Shown here piece after piece: positions 48,776 through 61,526 of a DNA stretch of 64,000 nt. Origin of the DNA: Pelomyxa schiedti (Eukaryota > Evosea > Pelobiontida > Pelomyxidae). The notes below the pieces were generated by a model. That model saw only the letters and a list, made by a program, of their open reading frames with translations, did not search any database and was not told where the DNA came from. The stretch's first letter is position 1. Each line of letters begins with the position of its first letter. The position numbers and the translations under genes were made by a program. Where the stretch lies: positions 1,061-65,060 of the forward strand of contig JAHLWZ010000291.1 of NCBI GenBank assembly GCA_020536535.1. Reading direction: 5' to 3'.

Positions 48776-49812
48776 CTATGGAAACCAAGTTTTGAGGCTG
48801 TCCAGAACAAAGGAACAGGCGGAGGAACTGTTGGGACTTGGAAGGGCGGAAGATGACAGGAATTGGAGGAATCCTGGCGGAAGTTGGGACTTGTCCTGCA
48901 TACAAACACCCTTCAACACTGCCCACTGGTATTCAGCTATTGCTCCATGATTCAGTATAAGTTTCAGTAGCTCTTCCTGGGGGAAAAAAGTGAGTTCAAG
49001 AGTAGGTGAATGGGATTTGGTAACTGAACGGCAAAAGGTCCCAATCTTTTCAAATGATTCCGCACACAGGCACCTGGCATCCAGTAATGCGGCGGTTTTA
49101 TGTGCATCCCCATTTCTCACAGCAAAGTGAAGCGGGTGAGTGGTGATAGGATACTCGTATCCCCCCTGCTGTTGTATAGGCCAGTGGGTCTCCCCTTCGT
49201 CTCGATTTTTCTGCATCCAGTAGTCAAAAATCTTTTTTCATGTTAGATGTAGCCAAAGCTTCACATCCCCATATACTCTGGAGCCTTTAGTGCATGATAC
49301 AACTCTGTGGAAGAGGTAACCATTGGGTCTAGCTACGCCCATAGTCAGTGATGGTTTGTACACAGCTGGAACCATTTCAACAAACAATTCCAGCACGTCT
49401 GCTGCAACCACATTCTCAAGCCAAGCTTGTGCCATCAATATGCCGTCCAGCTCTGCACCATACACTTCCAAGTCACAGTACACCTCAACAGCCATATCCC
49501 AGAAGTTACACACAACACTTTCAACAACGAAAGGTAGCGCCTTCTTCACCCCCACCAAGAACCCAGCCCTGAATATGGTTGTTGAGAAAGAAGATGCACA
49601 AGAATTAAGGATGACAAGTGAACATACGGTGCATCAGAAGGCATATCGTAGCCAGCAGACTCCACGAATTGCACCATCATGTGCACCAGCTTTGCGTGCA
49701 CTGGAACTTCGCCGCGTGCAGTTGGCAACAGCACCCTCGCTAATTTATTCAGAGCACCCTTGCACTCGTCCTGCCGTTGGGCTTCACTGTCCGTTGCGTT
49801 TGTGGCACTCAT
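48776..49812 (-). CDS. Ankyrin-like protein
   Basis: The start is MSATNATDSEAQRQDECKGA. Helical sequence follows (ALNKLARVLLPTARGEVPVH, LVHMMVQFVESAGYDM). After an intron near 49620-49560 come AALPFVVESVVCNFWDMAVE and DGILMAQAWLENVVAADVLE. Then ITTHPLHFAVRNGDAHKTAALLDA (a typical ankyrin repeat, near 49120) and EELLKLILNHGAIAEYQWAV. It ends ...LDSLKTWFP. Introns near 49290-49210 and 49070-48975 are needed. It lies 82 bases downstream of nothing but the OFD1-like start, and is divergent with the methyltransferase (146-base shared promoter). Function unknown; probable protein-interaction protein. Confidence 0.6.
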
Positions 49813-49958
49813 TTTCTTTGGTGTTTACAGGGCGAGGCAAGGAAAGCGGTGCACGGAACGAACAATGCCACGAATCGCCGGAGCCCTGGCGAAACAACTC
49901 CAATCATTTTTCATATTCGTGGTAACAAGGCAGACCTGAGATCATCACGTGAGAAGAC

Positions 49959-50838
49959 ATGGCGGACGATGGGGAGTGGTTCGACCCGGGGCTGTTCTTG
50001 AACGAGGACTACTCAACTTTGTTGGGTTGATGGCTGCGATGTGTCGTGTTATTTACGTGACGTGCAGGTCTTTTGAGTTTGGGGGTGTGGCTGTCAATTT
50101 ATTGGCTCTCAAATCCGCGAGTACCGACCACGACCTCACCGGGTTTGTTCCAGTACTTATGCTACATCACTTATTCTCTTTTCTTCCTCGCCGTTTCTAG
50201 TCAAGTCGTGTGGCCCAGTGCGCAGGTTTTGTCTCAGTTCATTGTGGAAAATAGGGACCTTTTTCGAAATAAGGAAGTTCTCGAGCTAGGTGCAGGTGTT
50301 GGACTGTGTGGTCTTGTCGTAGCTAACTTTGCCTCAAGAGTGACTTTGACTGATTACCACGAAGTATTACGACACTTTTTCACCGCGTGCTTACATTTCT
50401 CCCAGGTGGTTCTGAAGGCACTCCAGAAAAACGTGGACCACTCAGGTTTCCCGCATGTGTCATGTTGCAAACTTTTGTGGGGCGAGAATCTCCCAAGTTT
50501 TTCTGCCCTACATGGTACTTTTGATGCCATTATAGGCTCTGATATTGTTTTCTGGCATGACTGTAACCTTGCTTCCTAAATTCCTATACCTTACAAGGGA
50601 TTTAGGCATTGAACCACTCTTTCTGACAGTTGACCATCTTCTAAAAACCTCAGAAGATGCGTTCTTTGTGACCAGCTATGCCTCACGTGCTTCCATTACC
50701 GACAGGGTTCACCTCTTCCAAGTTGCAGAGCGCCACAGATTTGAATGGACCGTTCTCCCCCTACCTTCCCTGCCCAACTCCACATTCCAAGAGGAAATCT
50801 GCCTTGTTAAATTTCACCGCCGAATGACAAGCTCGTGA
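49959..50838 (+). CDS. METTL21/FAM86-type protein lysine methyltransferase
   Basis: The first exon is MADDGEWFDPGLFLNEDYST. Next is RSFEFGGVAVNLLALKSAS, and after a second intron QVVWPSAQVLSQFIVEN, EVLELGAGVGLCGLVVANFA (the SAM-binding GxGxG-type motif I), RVTLTDY (motif post I), VVLKALQKNVDHSGF, and AIIGSDIVFW (the D/GSDxxY-like region of methyltransferase family 16). It ends ...CLVKFHRRMTSS. These SAM-dependent enzymes methylate lysines on chaperones, eEF1A, eEF2 and similar targets. The reading frame shifts near 50560-50600, and I could not find a clean splice site there. Confidence 0.78.
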
Positions 50839-50941
50839 CCACCAGTGCATGTTTTGCCGTTTTACCGTCTTTTTTGATCAGAACTTCTCGTTTTTTTGAT
50901 ATTTTAAAAAAACAAGAACGAAAGCGGAAAAACAACCGGAA

Positions 50942-53900
50942 ATGCGTCCTACCCACACCTGCGCCGCATCTAAAAATTACGTTTTCATTGCGGTGCTCAT
51001 CTCGGTTTTCTTTTTACTCGCTGTCACCGGAGTCACTGCCACTGTGTCGACGGCGTACGCTATCACATCAACTGGCCTCCGATACCAATTGCGGACTGCA
51101 AACCTAAATACAAGTTCACACACAGTGTGCAACGCGGTGGATGTGGACTTTGGCACCTGTGCGATAAAAGCAGCTGGGGACGTTGCAATGTTTGCAACGA
51201 AGATCGCACCGAACCCCGATACCTTCCAGAACAGTTACGGTCTGGCAATGCTCAACTGTAGTGGTAGTGGTGGCTTTTCTATGTTGAATGTATATACGAT
51301 AGAACCTAGTAGTCTTACTATCCCCTCTCTGGCATGGCACTGGGTAGACAACAAGTTTTACTTTTGGGCTATTGATACAATGTATTACGTCGATTCTAAC
51401 TGGGAGCTTGTGTACATCTATGACTTTTACGCTGTCGATGGGTTCAGTGTCTTTATTGCAGCTTCCACTAATCCAGGGGAATTGTTTGCCTTGCGTGCTG
51501 ACTCACGGGAGCTCCATCGAGTGAATAAGACTAAAGATGAAACGATAAAGACCTACTCCTCGAGTGACTTTACGACAATTAAAGGACTCTCAGCAGACAT
51601 TAACAACCCAACTTTATTGTAAGTTAATGGGAAGTAAAATTACTATATTATTTTCCTCACTTCCATGACAGATTTTTAGTTGCTGATGGAAAATTGTCAA
51701 GCATTCAAACCTCAACTGGAGCTCTGAGTTTTATAGGTACTGTTACTGATGGCTCCACTTTCACGTGTCTGTCAATTCCTTCAGAGACTGCCTCTATGTC
51801 ATTATCATCATCCTCCTCTTCAGTGTCAGAGTCATTATCATATTCCTCTTCTTCAGTGTCGGAGTCATTATCATCTTCTTCCTCTTCGATTTCGGAGTCA
51901 TTATCATCTTCCTCCTCTTCAATGTCAGAGTCATTATCCTCTTCGATATCAAAATCATCATCCTCAGCATCAGCATCCTCATCCAAATCCTCTTCTTCAG
52001 ATTCATCATTATCGATTAGCAGTTCATCATCACAATCCACCTCTTTCTCATTATCATCTTCACATAGTGTGTCATCTTCATCCACATCGTCATCCCATTC
52101 AATATCCCTGTCACTATCTTCTTCTTCCTGGGGCTCTTATGAAAGTACAAAAAACCTTCTGTACTTTAGGACTTACTAACTGGTACCCAAAGTTGCTCAG
52201 CATGAGGCATTATGTGAAATATATAAACACAATAAACCCAGATCCTGGAATTCACATCATAATCCCTGCGATCATGCACTCTGCCCATTGAGTGGTGTCA
52301 AATGTGATGGTAATGGTGATGTCATTTCACTGTGGGTCTTTTTTTCTTCCCAGCTTGAAGCAAATAAAAACCTTATTGAAGGGACCTGTCGTATACTGAT
52401 ATGTCTGGGTATCTTCCCTCAGAGATTTTTGAGTTGACAACTCTACAACATTTGTAATATCTAGGTTGATTCCCACACCTAACATTTTAAAGAAACCTGG
52501 CTGGGAACTACTTACTGAATTCATCCTTCTCAGAATTTTCCTCAAATTGGACTGTGAAGTGGTTGTTCCTTAATGTGCTAATATTCGCTCTGACAAACAT
52601 CAAGTGGATATAATTGCTTAAGGAATATGAACTGTACTCCTAACCTGTTGGACTGCCCCTTGGTTGAGGAGTGCTATAATGCCAGTGAGTGTTACACACC
52701 ACTAGGTTGCAGAACGCCTAATGTTTCACATCCATGCTATGTGTGTCCCCTGAACCAGCTTCACTACTCACACCCCATTGGTATCAGCAATGCAACTTTA
52801 AAGAGAGGCCAATTGGTGTTGCACTTATTCCCAATGGAGCAGAATGTAATGCGAGCAATGTCCCATGTTCAAAGAGTACTTGTGATGGAAATGGAAATTG
52901 TGTTTCCAATTATTTGAAATGTGCAGGTTGAAAAATGGAATTTAAAACCTTCATTTGGGTTAATTAAAATAGACCCAATCATTTTGTATGCAACACCTGC
53001 AAGCACAGATGGAGACCCAGGTACATCAATCTATGGTGTCAACCTAGGATTCACTGGAAAGGAACCAAACATAACAATTAACGACGTTCTGTGTGACCAA
53101 GAGTCGGTAATGCAGAATAGTACACAGGTTTATTGTCAACCAACTGCTGGTTCTGGTGTGAATATCTCTATTGAGATAACAAACACAAACGGATTATCTA
53201 CAAACGCTTCAGTATTCTCATACCAAGGCATTTTCCCAACTCACTTTTGTTGTGGCTAAGAATCCCTGAGGCCCAACCATCACAAGTGTGACAAAATGTG
53301 CTACTTCAGGGGGATTTATTCTGATTGAAGGGTCAAATTTCGGATTGATCACTGGGCCTGCACATGTTTTTTGTTGTATTGATGACGTGAAACCTTGCCA
53401 CCCAGCAGATGTCATTGTTGATCACACCAAAATAAAGTACTTTTTTTTTTTCAAATATCATTTCTCTCACTGTAGTACAGCTGTACACTTCCCTCAGGGA
53501 CTGGTAACAATCATACCCTCTACCTTACTGTTAGTAGCCAGAGCACATTTTATCTGAATTACTCATATGCAGGTGATGGCCTGTTGAAATCTTTTTATTC
53601 TAGCACTAAATTCTTCTTTAGACCCACAAATTGACTTGGTAGTTGAAAGTAAACCCAGCACATCATGTGATGGTTCCTCCCAAATTCGTATTAAAGGAGA
53701 AAATTTTGGGACTGATTATCGTGTGATTGAAGTATTGGTTGGTAGCAAACAGTGTGAAAATATCTCTGTGACACAAACTTCAATCAACTGCACTGTAAAA
53801 GCTGGAGTGGGTGCTAACCTTAAGGTCACAGTGAAAGTGGATTCCTTGCAGGCAAGCATTCCACACTCATCCCCCCACCAGCCTGCCACACCCCCACTCT

Positions 53901-56900
53901 GACACCTTTTAGGGCGAATACCCTTTTTTCTCCTTCAGCAGTAAGTCCCACCTTCACATTTTTAGATGAACACTCATAATTTTTTCCCTCCCTAGATCCG
54001 GTTATAACATCTGTTTCAGAAGCCAATACAGACGGGCTTGAAGCAACTGTGATACAAGGTGTTCACTTTGGAGCCCCCAAAGATGCTCAAAGAATCACTG
54101 TCAAAATTGATGACGAGTACTGCAACAATGTACAGCTGACTGATACATGTGACATTACATGTTATCCCCCTCCAGGATGTGGAGGCAACCACACATTACT
54201 ATTGGAGATTGAAAATACACAAGCAAACAGCTCATTCACTTATAGACGTATGACTGAACATTAGAATAAAGATCGCAATAATGCTTACTCCTGCAGGCCC
54301 TTCCATCTCATATTCAACTGTGGTTGGTACAAATGGATCTGAGGTTACAAACATATATGGAACTGGTTTTGGAGTTGCTGGAACCCCTGTGCTGGTAACC
54401 ATTTCTGAAAAGACCTGTGAAAACACGTCAGTACTGTCAGACACATGGATCCAATGTACACCCCAACCTGGGGTTGGGGCTGACCTTGCTTTGAATGTGA
54501 CTGTACCTACAAACTGCCCTGCTCCATGTGTATGCCAGATTGGCACTGGTACCTTCTCGTATAGAGGTACTTCCCCCCAATCACACAATGCAACCACTGT
54601 CATCTTTGCTTCCCCTTAACCATCCACAGCTCCGACTATCATCAACGCACAACTCTTCGTTGATGAGACTACCCAAAACCTCTCTATGGAGCTGATTGGA
54701 TATGATTTTGGCTTTTCTGAACAAGATGCACTTGTTCAAGTCAACTCCCAACCATGCACAGACCTGCATGTTTTCAACAACACCCGCATCACTTGTGTTC
54801 CATGGGTATTATCTGGTGGCACTGAAGATGTGATCAAGCTTACGGTTCCCCCAAAATCCAGGAACATTGTTATTGCTTCACTGTCCAGTTTCGGTGTGGT
54901 GTTAGCCTCTCCTGTTGATTTCATACTTAATACTCCTTTTTCAAGCTCCTATTGTGTCTTATATCTCTCCCATTGAAACGGAGGGTGGTCAAGCCACAAT
55001 AATTGTATCTAGCCCAATTGCTCTTTGTCACATACAAATTAAATTTTGTTCGCACCTTCACTTACGCAAAGGGATCAAACTTTGGAGATGGAACCTCATG
55101 CACACCTGTTTTTTACAGTATCAATGGAGGAGAACAAGACATGGCCACATGGATTTCCCCATCATCAATTGAAATTACCTTTCCCAGAGGCAATGGGTCC
55201 AACCATAGACTAGACATCTGGGTTCTGGGCCTCCCCCCGACCAACGTTTCATTCAGCTATTCAGGTAGACCTTCCTTTTCTATCAATCCTCCGTCTTTGT
55301 TCCTTATTGCTGCCGTAAAGCTCCCGACATTAATGATGTTTCACCATCTGACACATCTGGATCTGTCATTACGATCTCTGGTCAAAGCTTTGGGGATTCC
55401 ACTGCTGAGATGTCTATTCACATTGGAAACATAAGCTGCACTAATGTTGTGATCACTGAAAATGATCACCAAATAAACTGCACCGTTCCGGCAGGCACTG
55501 GGAAATTAAAATGTGTCACGATCTGCATTCCCGATCCAATATTTTCATCGACGCATGCTCTGTGCTCAGGGAATAATAGTGCCTTCTCCTATAAAGGTAA
55601 GAGGGTCCTTGACTGTTTTTTCTTCATTCTGTGACTCAAGTTTTTGACTAACAACCATTCTGTACACAGCTCCTGTGATTGAAACTATTTCTGAGCTACC
55701 TCCAACAATTGGCAGTACTCTTTGTATTCACGGCGCCAACTTTGGGTCTCTGGTATGAGTTATTAATGTGTTTCCAATTGATTTTGTGTTTATTGATGGC
55801 TTTGCAGAACCCACATGACGACAAATTGAGACTGGTTATAAACAACTGGCCTTTCGTTCCTCTGAACTGCACACATACAGATATGTGCTTTTCCATGCCA
55901 AATGGGACCGGCTACAACAATCTGTCCTTAAGTATTGATGGCCAGTCGACGACTTACAATTTCACTTACCAGAGTACATACTTCTCTTCTTTGTTTTGTT
56001 ATATCTCAAGGATAAATAGGGCCCATTGTTTCTACCTACACAAGTGTTTCCACTGCTGGTAACCTCACAAATATAACTGGTTTCTTTCCTTCTTTTTCCC
56101 TCCCGCTCCCTTATCCTCTTTCATTAGGGCTAAACTTTGGCCAAAATGCCAGCTTTATCACTGTCTATATTGCAGAACGGTCATGTGATAATGTGTTGAT
56201 GGTCAGAGCGGAAACTGTTATTTCCTGCCGTGTGCCACCTGGAAATGAAAGTAATGTTCCACTGAAAGTGTGTGTGAACTCCGTTTGCAATGATCCAGAA
56301 GCTGTATTCAACTATCAAGACCTGGCTCCTCTTAGCTGCGACCTGACTGTACGTGAGGAATATACAGACAGAGCAGAAATCAGGCTCGGGTGCACTAGGG
56401 ATATGTGGGGAATCAGTGTTGATTCCTTTCATACCTCCAACTGCAAAATTGAGCCATTTGAATATGTACCTATGGCACCGTATTCTTTTCGAATCAAGGA
56501 GTTTTTCTTCAATATCACACGAAACTCACCTCGCGGCGTTTCACATGTACAACTAAACCCTGAGTCTTTGTTTGATTACAATAATCATACCAACCCTGAT
56601 GCCTCAAATAGACGGAAAGTTGATTTTGGTAACCGTTTCCTCATCATTCAATCCCTGTTCCTTATTTCATACCCACAGGTTTGTCCCAGCCAGCAAAAGG
56701 AATAACAATTGCCTTATGCCTTGCAGCGTTACTTGCTGCAGTAGGTGCATGCATTGCCTTTCTAGTCCGTCGAAGGTAGGAAACTGAAATTCTGTATTTC
56801 ATGCTCTGTTACCCAATATCACAGGCCAAAGGCGATGGCTTTGAGCTCCCTCCGAATGGGTGATGAAGATGAGGAATCTTCAATAAGCGCTGATACCTTC

Positions 56901-59291
56901 AACTCCCAGAATTCGAAGTATATTCCTCCAGAGGCTTTTCTTCTCAAGGTTGGCTTCCCTCTCTTCATTTGGAGGTTGCTAAGGCTGGTACCCAGGTTGA
57001 TCCACCTACCCTGAACTTCGGCCTGTCATCTAACAAGATGGATGTGGATGTTGAATACGAGCAACAGATAACAGTGATGAACACAGGGGAGGAATCAAAG
57101 CAGTTTAAACTTTTTGCACCTCCTTCATACAAATACCGTCTCGTATTCAATCCCCAATCCTCTGCAATCAAAATTGTATGTAGATAGAATTTCATGCTCG
57201 AGGGCACTTAATATTGTGCCAAAGGGAAGCAAAACCACAGTTATGGCAAGAATTGTTGTGCCACTCACAACTACCATCGATACAAATATCACTCTTGCAG
57301 TAATAAAAGGTGGGTGTTATTATCATGTTTGTTACATACAAGTCCTCTTTCCGAAGCTAAACTATGGAAAAGGAACAACTGGAGCGGACTTTGCCACTGA
57401 TGAAACAGAGCACACAACTTTCCCAATAAAAGTGGAATCCAAGGTTTTTCTTCATCTTTCGTATTTCCTGCGTGTTACTACTCTTTTTAACAGGTGTCTA
57501 CGAAAATTGATCCTGAAGATATTGTGCTGCATCACCAGCTCGGTGACTTTACAACATAAAAAAAAATTAAGGCGGGGGGAGGATGTGAATAACTGCTTTA
57601 ACATTACTTCTCCCTCTTTCACAGGGGAAGGTAAGATTATCATTTGCGTTTGGAAAACGAAATCCATGAATAAACAGCAAGGTAATAACTGATGATAGGT
57701 TCATTTGGAATTGTTTATCAAGGTGAATGGCAAGGCCAAAAAGTTGCTGTAAAGGTGCATGTTCTCTCTAGTTTTTTTTTTCCCTTTCCACACCCAACCT
57801 TTCCACTGACGGGAAAACATCTGACGGAAGATTTAAATAGGTGTTGAAGAACCAACGTTCTGTGGGTGTTGGAACAGAAAAACAAGCTGAATTTGCAAAA
57901 GAGGTGAATTAATATGGGAGGAAATGTACACTCTGCAACATCTCATTTCTTTTTTTTTTCAAGGTTAAGCTCATGGAGACATTACATTGTCCACAGGTCA
58001 CCAATCACCATACTATTCAACACAGTACATGCCCACCACACGAATACACCGTGTTGTAATATAATACATGCTTACTATGGTATGGTTGAACAGATTGTTA
58101 CATTCATTGGTGCTGTGCACGTAAAAAACAAGCTTTCCATAATCACGGTTTTTCCTTTACCTTTTTGTTTCTACTCTTGTTAATTTAAGTCCTATCTATA
58201 TATCACCCCACTTGGCAACCCTATTAATACAATGAAGGAATTCATGGAATTTGGCAGCCTGAACAGTGTGATGAAAAAGCACAACCTCGACTTGGCATTA
58301 AAGTGGAAAATCGCCAGTGATACTGCGAAGGGTATCACCTTCTTACACAAGGTACCGTTTATATTCCTGCCTGTGACTACTTAAATGCCAAACATAACGC
58401 ACAAACCAAAAGAAACAAAAAACTAATTAAACCCAAAAGAATAGGATCATTCATAGGTAAAATAGTACATTCCAAATGAGCACGATTTCATATGAAGAAA
58501 CTCAGGGATTTGAAATTGGACAATGTGCTGATTGCATCCCTGGATCCAACCAGTGCCACTTGCGCAAAGATATCCGACTTCGGAACAACAAGAGAAATCA
58601 CCAAAGTTGTAGAACAGGAGTCCCTAAAGTTGACAAGCGCAGTGGGGTGTGTTTATTTGCGAATATGTTTGATTAAATCACTTCATTTATTGTAGAACGC
58701 CCACTTATATGAGCCCTGAGGTTCTTGAAAACGGGGCATATGGTTTTCCTGCAGATATTTTCAGGTACAACAAATCTTCGGTTTTCACGACCTCACCTCA
58801 TCTTCCAACTCTACAGTTTTGGTGTTACATTATATTCGATATTCTCTGGGGAAGGTACTTTCACTTATACACTTTCCTTGTGACTTGTGATAACCTATTT
58901 TACTATTAAAAAGAACCATACAGCGGCTCTGAAGAATTCAAGTCTGTCTGGAGTAAGATCCACTTTCTTTAAGAGGACAGATCTACTATAGAATTATCAT
59001 GAACTCATTTTTTGCACTAACTACAACCAATTTTCCAGAGGTCAGTGAGTTCATCATGTCCGGCAAAGTACATCTAAAAACCAAAAAAAAACTTTTTACT
59101 AACTCCAAACCACAGAGGTTACCAATTCCACCTGATACACCAGCAACAATAGCCAGCCTAATCACACGTTGTTGGGCTCAGGAGGCCAAAGATAGACCAG
59201 GTTTCCCTCCCAGTCCTTTTGGATTAACACCAAAAATTTCTCAGATATCGAGACCGTGGACTGTGAACTCTCGGCTGGTCCCAAGGAGTAA
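50942..59291 (+). CDS. Receptor TKL kinase with about ten IPT/TIG domains
   Basis: A signal peptide or anchor (FIAVLISVFFLLAVTGVTATVS) is followed by a beta-rich N-terminal domain (51070-51760), a Ser-rich 33-base repeat stalk (51781-52130) and Cys-rich EGF-like segments (52270-52920). About ten IPT/TIG domains follow (52980-56330), each in the style VITSVSEANTDGLEATVIQGVHFG. A membrane-proximal region and transmembrane helix (ITIALCLAALLAAVGACIAFLVRRR, near 56740) come next. On the cytosolic side is an MSP-like Ig domain (PPTLNFGLSSNKMDVDVEYE, 56990-57310), then the kinase: LGEGSFGIVYQGEWQGQKVAVK, HRDLKLDNVL (split by an intron, 58460-58520), KISDFGTTREI, GTPTYMSPEVL, CWAQEAKDRP. It ends ...VDCELSAGPKE. 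The kinase looks catalytically complete. It is probably a cell-surface adhesion or ligand receptor, similar in plan to animal MET/RON. Confidence 0.85.
51781..51960 (+). repeat. 33-base coding tandem repeat (Ser-rich stalk)
   Basis: About four copies of an 11-codon unit, SESLSSSSSSV with small changes, lie in the extracellular stalk of the receptor kinase. A less regular Ser-rich run continues to about 52130. Confidence 0.85.
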
Positions 59292-59372
59292 CCGCCATCA
59301 CCCGTGGGCAGATATGCTGTCTGGTCATTGTTTTTTTAGGCTAACAACGAAAAAAATTTGAGAGAATAAAGA

Positions 59373-61363
59373 ATGTCCACTGACGCCCCTTCGCTCAATG
59401 CCACGACTGGTTTGTTCGGCGTGTGTTTTAACGTTCTTGTTTGGGTTTATGGTTATTCCAGAGCTTGATGAGAACCAGTCGACTTATGACGCGTACGGGG
59501 ACTACGGCTACGATGGCGTAGAGGGTTTGTCGACAACAGACAATGCGGCCTACACATCCCATAATGACGCCGACGCATACAACCCCAAGCCAACCCCGGA
59601 GCCGGCAGTAGGCGAACAAGCACCACCCCACAGCCACAACGAAGAGGAGGCACCCGTAATTGTGGGATGCACAGAAACACCAACTCCCCACAACGAAACC
59701 CAACCCACAACTTCGATTCCAGCACCTCTAAGTCTTCCGGAAAAAGAAGAGGCAGACCACTCCCCCGATGTACAAACGACTGCAGACTCTACACCGGCAC
59801 CAGAGAATCCAAAGGATACCGTGGATGATGGGTCAATCAAAGCCGAGGAATCAGTCGTCGTGGTTGCACCTCAATCTCATGCTGAGAATGTTGAGCAACC
59901 AGAAGCTGCGCCTTTGAATCAGCAGCACTCCGAGCCTGGTGAGAATCCAAATGAAACAGCCCCTACTGGAGATAATGTTGTCACATTCACACCCAAGGAT
60001 TCCGAGCATGAGCAAGAGGGTGATTCTCACCCGATAGTTCCTGAGGAAGAACAACAGCAAAATCAACAGATTAACATGGGGGAGGGTGATCATGTATCTG
60101 AATCCTATGATCTGGGAACGCCGGCCCCACCGCCGGTTGACGACGAGTTCATTGATGCAACAGAGATGGCAATATTGAACGCTGAAAAGCTGCACGCACA
60201 GAGGAGGCTGCAGCAGTACCCTGATTATGCAGTGCAACCTGGTGTTTATGGCATGAAGCTGCCTGCTGTTGACCTGAGTCCTGCTGACATGGGTCTAAGT
60301 GATTACATTGCAAATGACTACGGACAAGTACTCAAGCTTGCTGATATTGCTACAAGCCATGGTATTTAACCCTTACCATTCCACTCTCTCATGTTTATCT
60401 TTTTTTCTTTTACCAAGAAATGCCTTATGATGTCCATGTAAGATGCTCTAGATTGCTTGCTACTTTGTGTGCACTTCTTCCAGACATATGCACAATCCTG
60501 TTGCAGAGGGATGCACTTGTGAGATGGGTATGAATAGACCAACCCTCAACGCAATAATAACCGTAACAAATGATCAGATTTACGAGGATATCATTGAGGT
60601 GTGGCAACCAACTTTCCGAAATGTCCCTTCTCTAAACAACTCACCCGTTTTTTTTTTCTTATTTTTTTCCCCCATTCAGCAAATGGATGAAATAGTTGAA
60701 CCTGTTCTCAACGTACTCATGCAAATCTGCTTATCTGGGCCCCTTCCGGAAGACAAAAGAGCCTTACTAGGCAGAAACTTGGTCCTGCACCTGATCAACA
60801 TGGCAATGGCCACACGGCCCCCTTCCGGCGGCGACTTATCAGACCAGTGCAGACGAGCAATATTCGCAGTCATGGCGGTGAACTCTCAGTTCAGCTCGCC
60901 GATGATCCGCGAGAACCGCGTTATCCACGCAATGGTAACCCATGCGAAACCCCCGGGTTGTGCGGAATCCTCAGGTGCATTTGCACAGCTTCTGATTGCC
61001 TATGTCAACAGATACGGGTCACAGTTCGACTTTGTGACTACGCAGCTTTTCAAGAAGCTGGTCTGCGACGTGTACCAGAACGAGGCCCTGGCTCCCATAA
61101 TATTCTTTGTGACGGACACCAGCGTCCTGGTTGAGGTGACCACGCGGCACGCCCAGGACACGACCAACGACGCGGCTCGCGCTCTTTGGCTGGAGCTTGT
61201 GGAAGGGGCCCTGAGAGACAACCTCAACCACGAGTTTATGGGACCACAGATTGTGCTCGTGAGGAAAACAGCGCACCTTCTCTCAGCCTCCTCAGAGAGC
61301 CAAACCACAAGAGATCTGGCGTCGCGACTAGCCCAATGTGCTGATGCTGCCATCATAGACTGA
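59373..61363 (+). CDS. Dip1/SPIN90-like armadillo protein (candidate Arp2/3 regulator)
   Basis: A short first exon, MSTDAPSLNATT, splices (59410-59460) to a 300-residue acidic, Pro/Glu/Thr-rich disordered region. The C-terminal third is helical: VRCSRLLATLCALLPDI, MDEIVEPVLNVLMQICLSGP, RNLVLHLINMAMATRP, AIFAVMAVNSQFSSPMIREN, APIIFFVTDTSVLVEVTTRH and LARALWLELVEGALRDN-like repeats. The FxxTDxxVLxEVxxR block followed by a layer of helices recalls the DUF2013 armadillo domain of Dip1/Ldb17/SPIN90, which activates Arp2/3 without a mother filament. The match is from memory of the pattern. It starts 81 bases after the receptor kinase stop. The 3' half is GC-rich. Confidence 0.55.
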
Positions 61364-61526
61364 AGCTACTCAAAAAAAAAAAAAAAAGGAAATAAAAAAA
61401 AAATTGTACATCAACGTTGGTCTTGGCTAGAACGGAAAATGTTCCTTAATTTCCAAGCAAGGCAACAAGGCAATGGTCAATAAGTGTTGGTTGGACACAC
61501 TGTGCGGATGCCAGATTCACTCTTGG

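Noticed and set aside
47730-48950. Plus-strand ORFs opposite the OFD1-like first exon
   Set aside because: Low-complexity shadows of a GC-rich exon; the minus frame leads in frame to the LisH exon.
51705-52085. Antisense acidic ORF (Asp/Glu-rich) opposite the Ser repeat
   Set aside because: Reverse complement of TCA/TCT/TCC serine codons always gives such acidic frames; no independent support.
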